From assembly GCF_900115635.1 (NCBI RefSeq), contig NZ_FOXE01000007.1:89560-153559 (forward strand): a stretch of 64,000 nt of DNA, read 5' to 3'. This DNA comes from Oscillibacter sp. PC13. Lineage in GTDB: Bacteria; Bacillota; Clostridia; Oscillospirales; Oscillospiraceae. The notes beneath the pieces were generated by a model. The model was not told the DNA's origin. It searched no databases and saw only the letters and a list, made by a program, of their open reading frames with translations. A program made the translations under genes and the position numbers. Positions 17,909 to 25,948 of this stretch are shown in pieces (position 1 is the stretch's first letter; each line of letters starts with the position of its first letter).

Positions 17909-18010
17909 TTATTTGTCCCCGCCAAACACAATGTCAGGAAATATCTCCGTCAGGCTTTTCCCATCGAAGAACGTAGCACCAAATACATCAATGTAAGGCA
18001 GCTTTTTACA
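17909..18010 (-). pseudogene. C-terminal fragment of an unidentified protein
   Basis: Minus strand. An open stretch ending at a TAA (17909-17911) reads KKLPYIDVFGATFFDGKSL, then TEIFPDIVFGGDK. It looks like the tail of a real protein, with good coding character, but stops precede it at once and the GIY-YIG gene ends 3 bases away in another frame. It has no start or ribosome site. Probably a remnant left by recombination in this low-GC patch; the parent gene is not recognised. Confidence 0.35.
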
Positions 18011-18012
18011 AA

Positions 18013-18855
18013 TTAATTATCATTCAATCCAAACGGAATTGACCACAGTTTTTTCTTATAGAGCTGCTCATATTCCAGCACCTCATGTCTATCCCGTTTA
18101 ATGGGGAACACCTCCAGAATAGAATATTGGAAGTTATTGCAATACTCAGCGTCGGCAGCGATAAGCTCCGCAAGGCGCTTGTTGCCGCCGTGTTTTGTCC
18201 GGGCGTACTCACTCCAGCGGCCCCAGATACCCCCCTGTTCTCCACTGGCGGAACCGACATAGTGCTTACCCGTTTTCGTATCAGTAATGAGATATACCCC
18301 GGCTACGGCAGACAGCTTTTCTTCCCACTCCTTGTATGCCGCTTTGTTATAGATAATTTTGCGGAGTGCCTCAAAGGAGAGCAATACCTTGTCATAACTG
18401 GTAAAGCTGATTTCAGATACGGCGGGGCGGATAGCCAGCACTTCTTTCTCCGTTGTTCCGTTCTGGCACCAATTGATAGCCCCTTTGCCCCAGTCAATCA
18501 CAAGGCGGTCCTTCAAATCCGCAAGGAGGTCTGTCCTGGTCAATTCAAAGATGGCAGACTCAGAAGTCATACCGCTGTCCGGTGTGAAATCCTTGGGAAG
18601 TTTGGCTCTATCGTAGGGAGTAAAACTGCCCACCTGATAACAACCCTGAAAAACGCCGTTTGTCCCTTCCGTTCCCAAGAAACTGATGACCATATTGCAG
18701 TTTTTGAAGCGGGTGGGGGCTTGAATAGACTGGTAAATTTCCAAATACCCATGTGCGTAATTTTCTGCCACCACTTCATTTGTCAAATTGTGACGGATGA
18801 GCTTTGTCCGTTCAAGATTGACTCCTTTTCCAACCAGTAATTCTTGAAGTTTCAT
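18013..18855 (-). CDS. GIY-YIG nuclease family protein
   Basis: A 280-residue protein. The last 95 residues form a GIY-YIG domain: GVYLITDTKTGKHYVGSA (about 188-205), then GGIWGRWSEYARTKHGGNKRL with the catalytic-type Arg and a following Glu-containing helix (RHEVLEYEQLYKKKLWS). The first 180 residues are a separate region (NLERTKLIRHNLTNEVVA ...) common to a group of GIY-YIG proteins of unknown role. Base composition is visibly more AT-rich than in the neighbours and no partner gene is nearby. Together with the downstream gene fragment and the adjacent ssrA 3' end, this suggests acquired DNA. Restriction-like, repair or selfish functions are all possible. Confidence 0.82.
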   Translation of the reverse strand: MKLQELLVGKGVNLERTKLIRHNLTNEVVAENYAHGYLEIYQSIQAPTRFKNCNMVISFLGTEGTNGVFQGCYQVGSFTPYDRAKLPKDFTPDSGMTSESAIFELTRTDLLADLKDRLVIDWGKGAINWCQNGTTEKEVLAIRPAVSEISFTSYDKVLLSFEALRKIIYNKAAYKEWEEKLSAVAGVYLITDTKTGKHYVGSASGEQGGIWGRWSEYARTKHGGNKRLAELIAADAEYCNNFQYSILEVFPIKRDRHEVLEYEQLYKKKLWSIPFGLNDN

Positions 18856-19226
18856 AGGTGCCCTCTTTTCCGTTGTTGATAGGAGGTATCGCCTCCATCT
18901 TAAATCATTTTCTCACTACGCGCAATAATACAAGTGTAAAATGGCCTGTACATCACACACGAATCATCTATAAAAAATGCAGCGTATCTGTTCTACATGA
19001 TGCATAGCAAAAATACTATAAAGTCACTGAACGCAAAGGGAAACCTCCTATTCTGATAAGTTTAAGAATTTGAGATTTTTTACGTCGCTACACTGTAGAT
19101 TCTATCTTCTGACAGCCGCGCTGAGTAGCGCGGTAATTGGATCGAAGCGGAGAATTGTTATAGGAGGGATTCATTTCCGCCGTTAAATCATTGAATGGTA
19201 TGGGGTCCGCTCCGCTGGGCCGAAGT

Positions 19227-19268
19227 CCAATAAAAATACCACGACTTCTGTCGTGGTATTTTTATTGG
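19227..19268. repeat. Perfect 18-bp inverted repeat, terminator-like
   Basis: Left arm CCAATAAAAATACCACGA (19227-19244), six-base loop, exact complement at 19251-19268. Each flank of the inner GC stem is A-rich or T-rich, so it could terminate transcription from either side. Confidence 0.7.
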
Positions 19269-19279
19269 CGGAATATGGC

Positions 19280-19325
19280 GTTCCAAATCCGAACCCACCT
19301 TGTTCGGATTTGCACTCATTGGAAC
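19280..19325. repeat. Nested inverted repeats
   Basis: An outer pair GTTCCAA (19280-19286) / TTGGAAC (19319-19325) encloses an inner 10-bp pair AAATCCGAAC (19285-19294) / GTTCGGATTT (19302-19311). The nesting looks like a folded RNA or a mobile-element end rather than a protein gene. Confidence 0.5.
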
Positions 19326-19442
19326 AGGCGAACGCTTTTGAGGGCACTTCCTCGGATATGCTCCCAAACCCAAAGCGCACCCCAGTGCAGGCGGTTGCGA
19401 TTCGGGAAGGAGGAAGAGCAGCAGAATGAGCGCACTCTGACT

Positions 19443-19484
19443 TATAAAATAAGTCGGAGCAAGCGATATGACGCTTGCTCCGAC
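19443..19484 (-). terminator. Terminator of ssrA
   Basis: 13-bp perfect stem GTCGGAGCAAGCG (19453-19465) / CGCTTGCTCCGAC (19472-19484) begins two bases after the tmRNA 3' end; on the minus strand it is followed by TTATTTTAT. Confidence 0.85.
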
Positions 19485-19485
19485 G

Positions 19486-19850
19486 TGGTGGAGGTGGCGG
19501 GAGTTGAACCCGCGTCCGAAAGCACTTTAACGGGACTTTCTCCGGGCGCAGACGATTATTATGAGAGTCTTCCTCCCTGTTCCCCTTCCAGACGGCAAAC
19601 CGTCACGCCGTCAGGTCAGGTGAGCTTCATGATGTGTGGTGCAGGCAAAGCTTACTGCGCTCACATTTACCGCTAAACGACGCCCTTCTCAGCTCGCGGT
19701 CCTTCCGAGTCGGACGGCTGCCTTTAATCAGGCAGCAATAGCAACAGTGTTGTTGTTATTTAATTTATAAAAGTTGCCCGTTTTATGGCGGTCAGGCACC
19801 GCCGCCCGCTGGTCCCGTCTCCATACCCCCGTCGAAACCGGTACACCCCC
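19486..19850 (-). ncRNA. ssrA: Transfer-messenger RNA (tmRNA)
   Basis: Rescues stalled ribosomes together with SmpB. Minus strand, about 365 bases. The 5' end GGGGGTG pairs with CACCTCC before the encoded 3' ACCA (acceptor stem with one G-U pair). The tRNA-like parts are GGTTTCGACGG near the 5' end and the T-arm GGGTTCAACTCCC near the 3' end. The tag frame ends at 19728-19730 (TGA) and encodes ...NNNNTVAIAA, with the codons AAT AAC AAC AAC ACT GTT GCT ATT GCT GCC. The exact resume codon, one or a few codons upstream of 19760, cannot be fixed by eye. The long plus-strand frame over this region is a shadow. Confidence 0.95.
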
Positions 19851-19867
19851 CTATTGTTGACACAGAC

Positions 19868-19896
19868 TCCATACCATTCCCTTCTGCCTTTGGCAA
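19868..19896 (-). promoter_or_regulatory. Possible ssrA promoter
   Basis: Minus strand: TTGCCA (19891-19896), 17-base spacer, TATGGA (19868-19873). It sits about 17 bases before the mature 5' end, consistent with a short precursor trimmed by RNase P. Confidence 0.4.
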
Positions 19897-20104
19897 AAGC
19901 AACGGTATGTTGCTGTATCTCCTCTTCCAATCGCAGGTATTACCAATCCGCAATCAGATGATGGGGGAACCCCGTCCGCAGAGAGCTCTGCAGGATTACT
20001 GAATCTTACTATAACATATCCCCATCTGAAATTCCATTACAATTCCGTTACAGAGCAGAAGTTTCTCCACCACCAGCTGTTTTTATTCTCTCTTTTGGAA
20101 AAGC

Positions 20105-20338
20105 CTATCCGTGGCACAGTTTTGTAATGCAGGTAGCACTGATTTGCGGCGGGATGCTTTTGGTCATGGCTCCGCTGTACTGGATACACACAAGATCGCC
20201 CGGGCAAAAGCAGCAAGCGTTTTCCGCATGTACCACAATTCTCCGGCAGGCACAGCAGTCGCAAACCAACAGGCAATCGCACTGGACTCTGAGAACCCTG
20301 GCGCGTATTGTGGCAGGGGTAGTGATGGTATCTTCCAT
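20105..20338 (-). CDS. Small Cys-rich protein of unknown function
   Basis: A 77-residue protein. ATG 20338 follows GGAGGA at eight bases; an upstream TTG inside that ribosome site is rejected. The core reads RARVLRVQCDCLLVCDCCA, then VVHAENACCFCPGDLVCIQYSG and AMTKSIPPQIS. It has nine cysteines, several in CxC or CC pairs, and the centre looks like a small beta-barrel (OB-like GDLVCI turn). I recall similar short conserved proteins from Clostridia but know no function. No signal peptide is present. Metal binding is a reasonable guess from the cysteines only. Confidence 0.6.
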   Translation of the reverse strand: MEDTITTPATIRARVLRVQCDCLLVCDCCACRRIVVHAENACCFCPGDLVCIQYSGAMTKSIPPQISATCITKLCHG

Positions 20339-20455
20339 GATATCTTCCTCCAATCATATCCGTCCTTGCATTCTATGCCGCCGTTTCCTGTTGTGTGTCT
20401 CAAAAAAGTCTGTTGAATGAAAACCATTTCCAGATGCTCCATATTGCCCCTGCCG

Positions 20456-20492
20456 CTGTAAAAAGCCGGCCCCATTCAGGGCCGGCTTTTTC
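20456..20492 (-). terminator. Terminator of the SDR gene
   Basis: 12-bp stem AAAAGCCGGCCC (20461-20472) / GGGCCGGCTTTT (20479-20490) shortly after the SDR stop on the minus strand; the A-rich left side gives a T run in the transcript. Confidence 0.8.
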
Positions 20493-20502
20493 AGACTTCC
20501 AA

Positions 20503-21261
20503 TCAAGTTTTTGTCAGCTTCACCATGAGCTTCACAGGCGTTACCTTGGCAAGAAGGCGGTAAAATTTATAGAAAAGCCTTGGCGTATAAATGGTACGCC
20601 CCGCCCTTGCCGCCCGCAGGGCGCCGCCGGCCACCCGTACCTGGTCGCAATACGGAAGCATTGCAAACACGGAGGAATTGCCGGTAATACCGCCCACCTC
20701 TAAAAATTCCGTCTTCATCGGGCCGGGACACACCGCTGTGACGGCAATTCCCTTTTTTCGCACTTCCTCGGAGAGCCCTACTGTAAAGGCAGAGACATAT
20801 GCCTTGCTGGCCGAATAAACCGTCATGCGCGGATTTGGGCAAAATGCAGCGATGGAGGATACATTTAAAATCCGGCCTCCGCTGCCCATAAAGGGAAGTA
20901 CCATGTTGGTAACAGCGGTCAGCGCCCGCAAGTTCAGATCAATCATATGGGTCTGCGTGGAGGTCTCCACCTCGCCCAGATTTCCAAGGTAACCGCAGCC
21001 GGCATTGTTAATCAACAGCACAACATCCGGTTTTTCTGCCATCAGCTTCCCTTGAAGTGCGGAAAAGCCCATGGGATCACACAGATCCAGCGACATACAG
21101 TCCACCGATAGATCCGGCAAAGATTCGGCAATTTTTTCCAGTCGTTCTCTTCGGCGGGCAATGAGCCAAATTCGCTCCACCTCCGGGAACACATCCGCCA
21201 ACTGGCGGACAAATTCGCGTCCAAGCCCGGAGGATGCACCCGTGATAATGGCAGTCTTCAT
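20503..21261 (-). CDS. Short-chain dehydrogenase/reductase (SDR)
   Basis: A 252-residue NAD(P)-dependent oxidoreductase. The start is ATG 21261, seven bases after AAGGAGG. Visible: cofactor loop TGASSGLGREF (about 8-18), the structural motif NNAGCG (about 87-92), the catalytic Ser in NVSSIAAF (about 138) and the YxxxK pair in YSASKAYV (about 152-159). It resembles the DltE/YqjQ-like group of classical SDRs with a C-terminal extension. The substrate is unknown. It may be the last gene of a minus-strand run with the cyclophilin and smpB. Confidence 0.9.
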   Translation of the reverse strand: MKTAIITGASSGLGREFVRQLADVFPEVERIWLIARRRERLEKIAESLPDLSVDCMSLDLCDPMGFSALQGKLMAEKPDVVLLINNAGCGYLGNLGEVETSTQTHMIDLNLRALTAVTNMVLPFMGSGGRILNVSSIAAFCPNPRMTVYSASKAYVSAFTVGLSEEVRKKGIAVTAVCPGPMKTEFLEVGGITGNSSVFAMLPYCDQVRVAGGALRAARAGRTIYTPRLFYKFYRLLAKVTPVKLMVKLTKT

Positions 21262-21284
21262 CAAACCGCCTCCTTATTCGTTGC

Positions 21285-21818
21285 TTATCGCGTGGCGGGC
21301 TCCGGATAATCCACGCCTTGGGTGTCAATCCGAACGGACTGGATCACTACCGGAGTCTTGGGCTTGTCGTTCATCATGTTCCGCTGCACACGGGAGATGT
21401 CGATGGCAACCTCTGTTCCTTCGGTGATCTGGCCAAAGGCAGCATACTGGCCGTCCAAGTGTGGTGCCGGAGCCACCATCACAAAAAACTGGCTGCCAGC
21501 GGAATCCGGATGCATGGCCCGCGCCATAGACAACACGCCGGTGGTGTGCTTCAAATCATTCTGGGCAAAGCCGTTGCCAGAGAATTCACCCTTGATTTCA
21601 TAGCCGGGGCCTCCCATGCCGGTGCCGTCCGGGCAACCGCCCTGGATCATGAAGCCTGGAATGACCCGGTGGAAAATCAGGCCGTCGTAAAAGCCCTTGT
21701 TTGCCAAGGAGATAAAATTGTTCACGGTGTTGGGAGCCTTCTCCGGATAAAGCTCCCCTTTCATGATTCTGCCATCCTCCATGGTAATGGTGACAATGGG
21801 ATTTTTTACTTCAGACAT
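21285..21818 (-). CDS. Cyclophilin-type peptidyl-prolyl isomerase
   Basis: A 177-residue single-domain cyclophilin (PPIase) that catalyses cis-trans isomerisation of X-Pro bonds. The start is ATG 21818 ([17 protein letters not shown]) after AAAGGAA. The active-site stretch [32 protein letters not shown] and the later SAGSQFFVM and [15 protein letters not shown] are conserved, with the catalytic Arg in FHRV. It has no signal peptide or lipobox, so it is cytoplasmic. The C-terminal tail of about 25 residues ([20 protein letters not shown]) is slightly longer than usual. Confidence 0.95.
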   Translation of the reverse strand: MSEVKNPIVTITMEDGRIMKGELYPEKAPNTVNNFISLANKGFYDGLIFHRVIPGFMIQGGCPDGTGMGGPGYEIKGEFSGNGFAQNDLKHTTGVLSMARAMHPDSAGSQFFVMVAPAPHLDGQYAAFGQITEGTEVAIDISRVQRNMMNDKPKTPVVIQSVRIDTQGVDYPEPATR

Positions 21819-21964
21819 TTTGTTTCGTTCCTTTCTTCCGGGCTGTGCCGCCCTCATCTAAATTTTACTGCCTTTATTCATTTTGCCAAACATGCACGAT
21901 ATCCGTCCGTCTCCGGACAATTCCGCACCTTTCCGTCGCGGCTGCAGCGTAGCATCCCGTTTCA

Positions 21965-22438
21965 TCAGCGATTCCGCTCCCGCATCGTGCGGTCCATCTC
22001 CCGTTTTGCGTCCCGCTGCGCGGCCGCCTCCCGCTTATCATAATTTTTCTTGCCCTTACAGAGGCCTATTTCCAACTTGACCCGGGCATCCTTGAAGTAT
22101 ACGGACAAGGGCACCAGCGTATAGCCATCCTGCTTGATGAGGTCATGGAGCTTTCGGATTTCCCGCTTGTGCATCAAAAGCCGCCGTGTCCGTACTGGAT
22201 CCCGGTTGAAAATGTTGCCTTTTTCATAAGGGGAGATATGCATGCCATGGACCAGCAATTCCCCATCCTTCACCGTGCAGTAAGCATCCTTCAGGTTCAG
22301 CGTACCCGCGCGGATGGATTTGACCTCCGTGCCAAACAGCTCAATGCCAGCCTCATACCGCTCCTCCACGAAGTAGTCGTGAAATGCCTTGCGGTTCTGA
22401 GCCGCGATTTTAATTCCCTTCCTCTCCGTGGGACTCAC
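21965..22438 (-). CDS. smpB: SsrA-binding protein
   Basis: A 157-residue tmRNA-binding protein needed for trans-translation. GTG 22438 is preferred: it lies seven bases after AAGAAGG, and a TTG 18 bases upstream overlaps that site. The OB-fold body shows FVEERYEAGIELFGTEVKSIRAG (about 22-44), DGELLVHGMHISPYEKG and RTRRLLMHKREIRKLHDL. The basic C-terminal tail KGKKNYDKREAAAQRDAKREMDR is the part that enters the mRNA channel. It is 2.1 kb from ssrA and on the same strand. The two are separated by the cyclophilin, SDR and Cys-rich genes. Confidence 0.97.
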   Translation of the reverse strand: MSPTERKGIKIAAQNRKAFHDYFVEERYEAGIELFGTEVKSIRAGTLNLKDAYCTVKDGELLVHGMHISPYEKGNIFNRDPVRTRRLLMHKREIRKLHDLIKQDGYTLVPLSVYFKDARVKLEIGLCKGKKNYDKREAAAQRDAKREMDRTMRERNR

Positions 22439-22467
22439 CTCATTTCCTTCTTTCAAAAAGTTGATTC

Positions 22468-22496
22468 AGTATACCATAGTTCCGCCCATTCTTCAA
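22468..22496 (-). promoter_or_regulatory. Promoter of smpB
   Basis: Minus strand: TTGAAG (22491-22496), 17-base spacer, TATACT (22468-22473), about 30 bases before the GTG. Confidence 0.65.
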
Positions 22497-22510
22497 GAGA
22501 AAGAACAGCC

Positions 22511-22539
22511 TTGGCATTTTTCATACGCCGTGATATAAT
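22511..22539 (+). promoter_or_regulatory. Promoter of the NUDIX/Wal gene cluster
   Basis: TTGGCA (22511-22516), 17-base spacer, TATAAT (22534-22539), 57 bases before the NUDIX ATG and divergent from the smpB promoter. Confidence 0.7.
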
Positions 22540-22596
22540 AATTTGATATGGTAGGCTAACCTGATTTTTCAGGAATCAAACGCGAGGTGCTGTAAA

Positions 22597-23145
22597 ATGA
22601 ATGATCCCTTGGATCTCACGGAGAAAACCCTTTCCCGTGAGGAAAAATACACCGGTAAGTTTCTCAGTGTCCATGTAGACCAAGTGGAACTGCCCAATGG
22701 CCACACATCCTTTCGCGAGGTCGTTGAGCATGTGGACGGCGTGGCCATTGTACCCCTGGACGATCGGAACAATGTGCTGGCAGTCACACAATACCGCTAT
22801 GTTTTCGGGAAGACGCTACTGGAGATTCCCGCTGGAAAGCTGGACGGAGGAGAGGATCCCGTTACCGGTGCCCTGCGGGAGCTGAAGGAGGAGACGGGAG
22901 CGGTTCCCGACACATTGCTGCCCATGGGAAAAATTCTTCCAGCCCCCGGTTGTTACGGCGAAACGCTGTATCTTTTTCTGGCCAGAGGCCTGCATATCGG
23001 CGAGCAGCAGCCAGATGCGGATGAATTTTTGCGCCTGGAGCGTATTCCCTTTGACGAGATGGTTCATCGCATTATGAATGGCGAGATCGACGATGCTAAA
23101 ACCGTAGCTGCTGTTCTGAAAGCGAAAATTCTACTGGATTTGTAA
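22597..23145 (+). CDS. nudF: NUDIX hydrolase, ADP-ribose pyrophosphatase type
   Basis: A 182-residue NUDIX enzyme. The NUDIX box runs from GKLDGGEDP to GALRELKEETGAV (about 85-108; Gly, Glu, Arg-Glu and Glu-Glu metal ligands all present). The preceding VTQYRYVFGKTLLEIPAG is typical of the ADP-sugar pyrophosphatase group, as is the later PAPGCYGETLYLFLARGL. It should split ADP-ribose to AMP and ribose 5-phosphate. It is 20 bases upstream of the response-regulator gene and shares its promoter, so it is probably the first gene of the Wal-like transcript. Confidence 0.92.
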   Translation: MNDPLDLTEKTLSREEKYTGKFLSVHVDQVELPNGHTSFREVVEHVDGVAIVPLDDRNNVLAVTQYRYVFGKTLLEIPAGKLDGGEDPVTGALRELKEETGAVPDTLLPMGKILPAPGCYGETLYLFLARGLHIGEQQPDADEFLRLERIPFDEMVHRIMNGEIDDAKTVAAVLKAKILLDL

Positions 23146-23165
23146 TAACAAACGGAGGTTTCTTC

Positions 23166-23876
23166 ATGAACAGTCAAAAAACTGTTTTGATCGTGGAAGA
23201 CGAGAAGAACATTGTGGATATTTTACGGTTTAATCTCCAGCGGGAGGGATATCAGACCTGTGAGGCTTATGACGGAGAAGACGGCCTCTCTGCCGCCGTA
23301 TCCTCTAAGCCGGATCTGATCCTTCTGGATGTCATGCTGCCAAAGATGAACGGTTTTGATGTGTGCCGCCGTCTGCGGGAACAAGGGGACAATGTGCCGG
23401 TCATCATCCTCACCGCTCGGGAAGAAGAAGCGGACAAGGTTTTGGGATTGGAAATCGGCGCGGATGACTATATCACCAAGCCGTTTTCCATGCGGGAGCT
23501 CATTGCCCGGGTCGGTGCCAACATCCGCCGCACCGCTATGACGCCTCCCGCCGCCTCCGCAGCCGCAGCTTCCGCCATGCCTGTGTCAGGGGATTTGTCC
23601 ATCAATACGGACAGTCACCAAGTCTTCCGGGCCGGAAAAGCCATCGATCTGACCCAGCGCGAGTATGAGTTGCTCACCTTTCTGGCCAGCCATCCCAACA
23701 AGGTATACTCCCGTATTGATCTGATGGAGCAGGTGTGGAACTACGGCTATGTAGGGGATGATGTGCGCACCGTGGATGTAACGGTGCGTCGGCTGCGCGA
23801 AAAAATTGAGGTTGATCCAGCCAACCCGGTCTATATTCTGACCCGGCGGGGTGCAGGTTATTATTTTGCAGTATAA
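23166..23876 (+). CDS. walR: OmpR/PhoB-family response regulator (WalR-like)
   Basis: A 236-residue DNA-binding response regulator. Receiver: acidic pair in VEDEKN (about 10-13), phospho-acceptor Asp in LLDVMLPKMNG (Asp55), and Lys in ITKPFS (about 105). After an Ala/Pro-rich linker (TPPAASAAAASAMP) comes a winged-helix domain (about 140-235, LTQREYELLTFLASHPNKVYSRIDLMEQVWNYGYVGDDVRTVDVTVRRLREKIE). PhoB/PhoP is the alternative name, but the downstream kinase, YycH-like, YycI-like, WalJ and RlmH genes identify this as the Wal (YycFG) locus, which controls peptidoglycan turnover. Confidence 0.85.
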   Translation: MNSQKTVLIVEDEKNIVDILRFNLQREGYQTCEAYDGEDGLSAAVSSKPDLILLDVMLPKMNGFDVCRRLREQGDNVPVIILTAREEEADKVLGLEIGADDYITKPFSMRELIARVGANIRRTAMTPPAASAAAASAMPVSGDLSINTDSHQVFRAGKAIDLTQREYELLTFLASHPNKVYSRIDLMEQVWNYGYVGDDVRTVDVTVRRLREKIEVDPANPVYILTRRGAGYYFAV

Positions 23877-24007
23877 AGCGGCGTCCGTTTATTTTCCCCT
23901 TCCGGCTGTACAAGCAGTGGCCGATGCTGCCCAAAGCAGCTCACAGTTCCTGCTCCCGCACACAGGGTTCGAATCGCCGTTCCAACTTTCCTGAAAGAAG
24001 GTGCCTC

Positions 24008-25798
24008 ATGTTCCGAAGTCTGCATATGAAGCTGATGCTGATATTGCTGCTGCTGATCACATCATTGATGGCTGTGGTGGGCGCCTTTTTGACCACCAGT
24101 GTCTCCAGCTTTTATATTGAAACCTTTTATCAGCAGATGAATACGGTATTTGGCCAAGAAAATGCAGATTTCGTTTACACCCTCCGGGAAGAAGCGGGTC
24201 AGCCGGATGCGGTAAGCCGGATGGAGGAGATGCTGAAAGCCAATACCGGCAAGCTTGGAATTGATTACAACACCCGGAACTACTTTATTCTGGACGGAGG
24301 AACCGGCGATTACATCGTTGGATCTACAGATGCGTCTCAGTTGCCGCGGGATCCATCTGCCAATCTTTTAACTGCCCGGAACGCCATTGTCCAAAAAGAT
24401 GCAGCCACGGCAGGAGATCACAGCGATATCACTGCAAATTACATGGATGTAGCCATTCCCATCTTCAATGGTGACAGCTCCTACATCATTTATATTCTCG
24501 ACACCAAGGATACGGTATCCGGTCTGAACTCCCAGCTTTTTCTAATCATTATGCAGGCCCTGGTCATCGGTCTTTTGATTTCTGTATTGTTGAGCTTTCT
24601 TCTGTCAAAAACCATGGTTGGCCCCATTGAAAAGCTGACAGCAGGTGCGGAGAAAGTTGCCTCCGGAGACTTTGACAGTGAACTGCCGGTAGAGTCTACG
24701 GACGAGATCGGCATTCTAACCGGAACCTTCAATGAGATGGCAGGTGTTTTGCACCGTACACTGGCTGCCATGGAAAACGAGCGCAATAAATTGGACACCC
24801 TGTTTCTCCATATGACAGACGGGGTGGTGGCTTTCGATCACCAGGGTCATTTGATTCACTGCAATCCAGCCGCCAATACCATGCTGCAGCGAACAGTGGA
24901 TGAGAACTGTTCCTATGGCGAGCTGTTCGGAACAGTTTATCCCTTTGAGCAGATGCTGGCCCTGCAGCGCCCCAATTATGCCGAGGGCGAAATGATGGTC
25001 GGTGAGCGGACACTGGAGCTGTATCTGGCCCCTTTTTCCGATCAGGTCAGCGGCGGTGTATTGATCGTACTGCACGACGTGACAGAACAGCACCGTAACG
25101 AAGAGCGCAGAAAGGAATTTGTGGCCAATGTATCCCATGAGCTGCGCACCCCACTCACCAATGTCCGCAGCTATGCGGAAACTCTGTTGGATTCGGGCGG
25201 GGATCTCCCGCAGGAGACAGCCGGCAGCTTTCTGGGCATTATCATCAACGAAACGGACAGAATGACCCACATCGTTCAGGATTTGCTGACGCTCTCCCGT
25301 CTGGATGCGGGGAATGCAGAATTGACGTTGTCCCGTTTTTCCTTTGGTGCGGCAATTGAAAGTGTGTTTCAGGCCAATGCACTGGAAGCCAAGCGCCACA
25401 GCCACAGTCTGACCTGCGGGCCGCTGGATAACCTCCCGTTAATTGTCGGCGACCGCAGCCGTTTGGAACAGGTCATGATGAATGTTTTAGGCAATGCCAT
25501 CAAATATACCCCGGACGGCGGTCATATTCACATCACTGCCGGTTCCATGGAAGCCTCTGTTTGGATGGAGGTGGCAGACGACGGCATCGGGATTCCCGAA
25601 GAGGATCAGGAGCGGATCTTTGACCGGTTTTACCGGGTGGATAAGGCCCGTTCCCGCGAGTCCGGCGGAACCGGCTTAGGTCTTTCGATTGCAAAAGAAA
25701 TTGTCCAGCGGCACAATGGCACCATCCGTTTGGTCCATCATGAGGGGCCGGGTACCACCATCCGCCTGACTCTGCCCATCGGCGGCCCCGCGTCATAA
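24008..25798 (+). CDS. walK: Sensor histidine kinase, WalK-like
   Basis: A 596-residue kinase. The start is ATG 24008 (MFRSLHMKLM) after AGAAGG; an in-frame upstream extension is not credible. Order: TM1 about 9-30, extracellular sensor about 31-175, TM2 about 176-199, HAMP about 200-252, PAS about 262-360, HisKA with the phospho-His in VANVSHELRTPLTNVRSYAE (about residue 378), and HATPase with N box VLGNAIKYTPDGGH, G1 DDGIGIPEEDQERIFDRFYR and G2 GGTGLGLSIAKEIV. The layout matches WalK. The partner is the response regulator just upstream; the 131-base gap has no terminator. Confidence 0.88.
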   Translation: MFRSLHMKLMLILLLLITSLMAVVGAFLTTSVSSFYIETFYQQMNTVFGQENADFVYTLREEAGQPDAVSRMEEMLKANTGKLGIDYNTRNYFILDGGTGDYIVGSTDASQLPRDPSANLLTARNAIVQKDAATAGDHSDITANYMDVAIPIFNGDSSYIIYILDTKDTVSGLNSQLFLIIMQALVIGLLISVLLSFLLSKTMVGPIEKLTAGAEKVASGDFDSELPVESTDEIGILTGTFNEMAGVLHRTLAAMENERNKLDTLFLHMTDGVVAFDHQGHLIHCNPAANTMLQRTVDENCSYGELFGTVYPFEQMLALQRPNYAEGEMMVGERTLELYLAPFSDQVSGGVLIVLHDVTEQHRNEERRKEFVANVSHELRTPLTNVRSYAETLLDSGGDLPQETAGSFLGIIINETDRMTHIVQDLLTLSRLDAGNAELTLSRFSFGAAIESVFQANALEAKRHSHSLTCGPLDNLPLIVGDRSRLEQVMMNVLGNAIKYTPDGGHIHITAGSMEASVWMEVADDGIGIPEEDQERIFDRFYRVDKARSRESGGTGLGLSIAKEIVQRHNGTIRLVHHEGPGTTIRLTLPIGGPAS

Positions 25799-25948
25799 AA
25801 ACTGCCTTTTCTCCCTCAGAAGTTTTTGTATGAGAGAAAAAGGATATTCGTTGAATCATTTGGCTTTTCCGGGCACTCCTATTCAATGTCCGTGGGTTCT
25901 CAAAGCTTTTAAATTTCTGTTTGAAACTGCTGCAAAGGAGGCTGGCAA

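Larger units (their letters stand above)
18856..19442. other. Non-coding stretch between the GIY-YIG gene and ssrA
   Basis: About 590 bases without a credible gene. It holds the AT-rich upstream region of the GIY-YIG gene, a 7-bp hairpin CCGCGCT-GAGT-AGCGCGG (19116-19133), a good ribosome site (AGGAGGG, about 19162-19168) not followed by a sensible start, and a structured block at 19227-19325. Open frames that cross it run into the tmRNA on the opposite strand and are not genes. Confidence 0.5.

Noticed and set aside
19191..19676. A 161-codon plus-strand frame crossing into the tmRNA region
   Set aside because: Its second half is the antisense of ssrA and its first half covers stem-loops; such frames recur beside RNA genes and are annotation artefacts.
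23924..24007. N-terminal extension of the WalK-like kinase
   Set aside because: The 28 extra residues are polar and Cys/Arg-rich and precede a good ribosome site and ATG at 24008.
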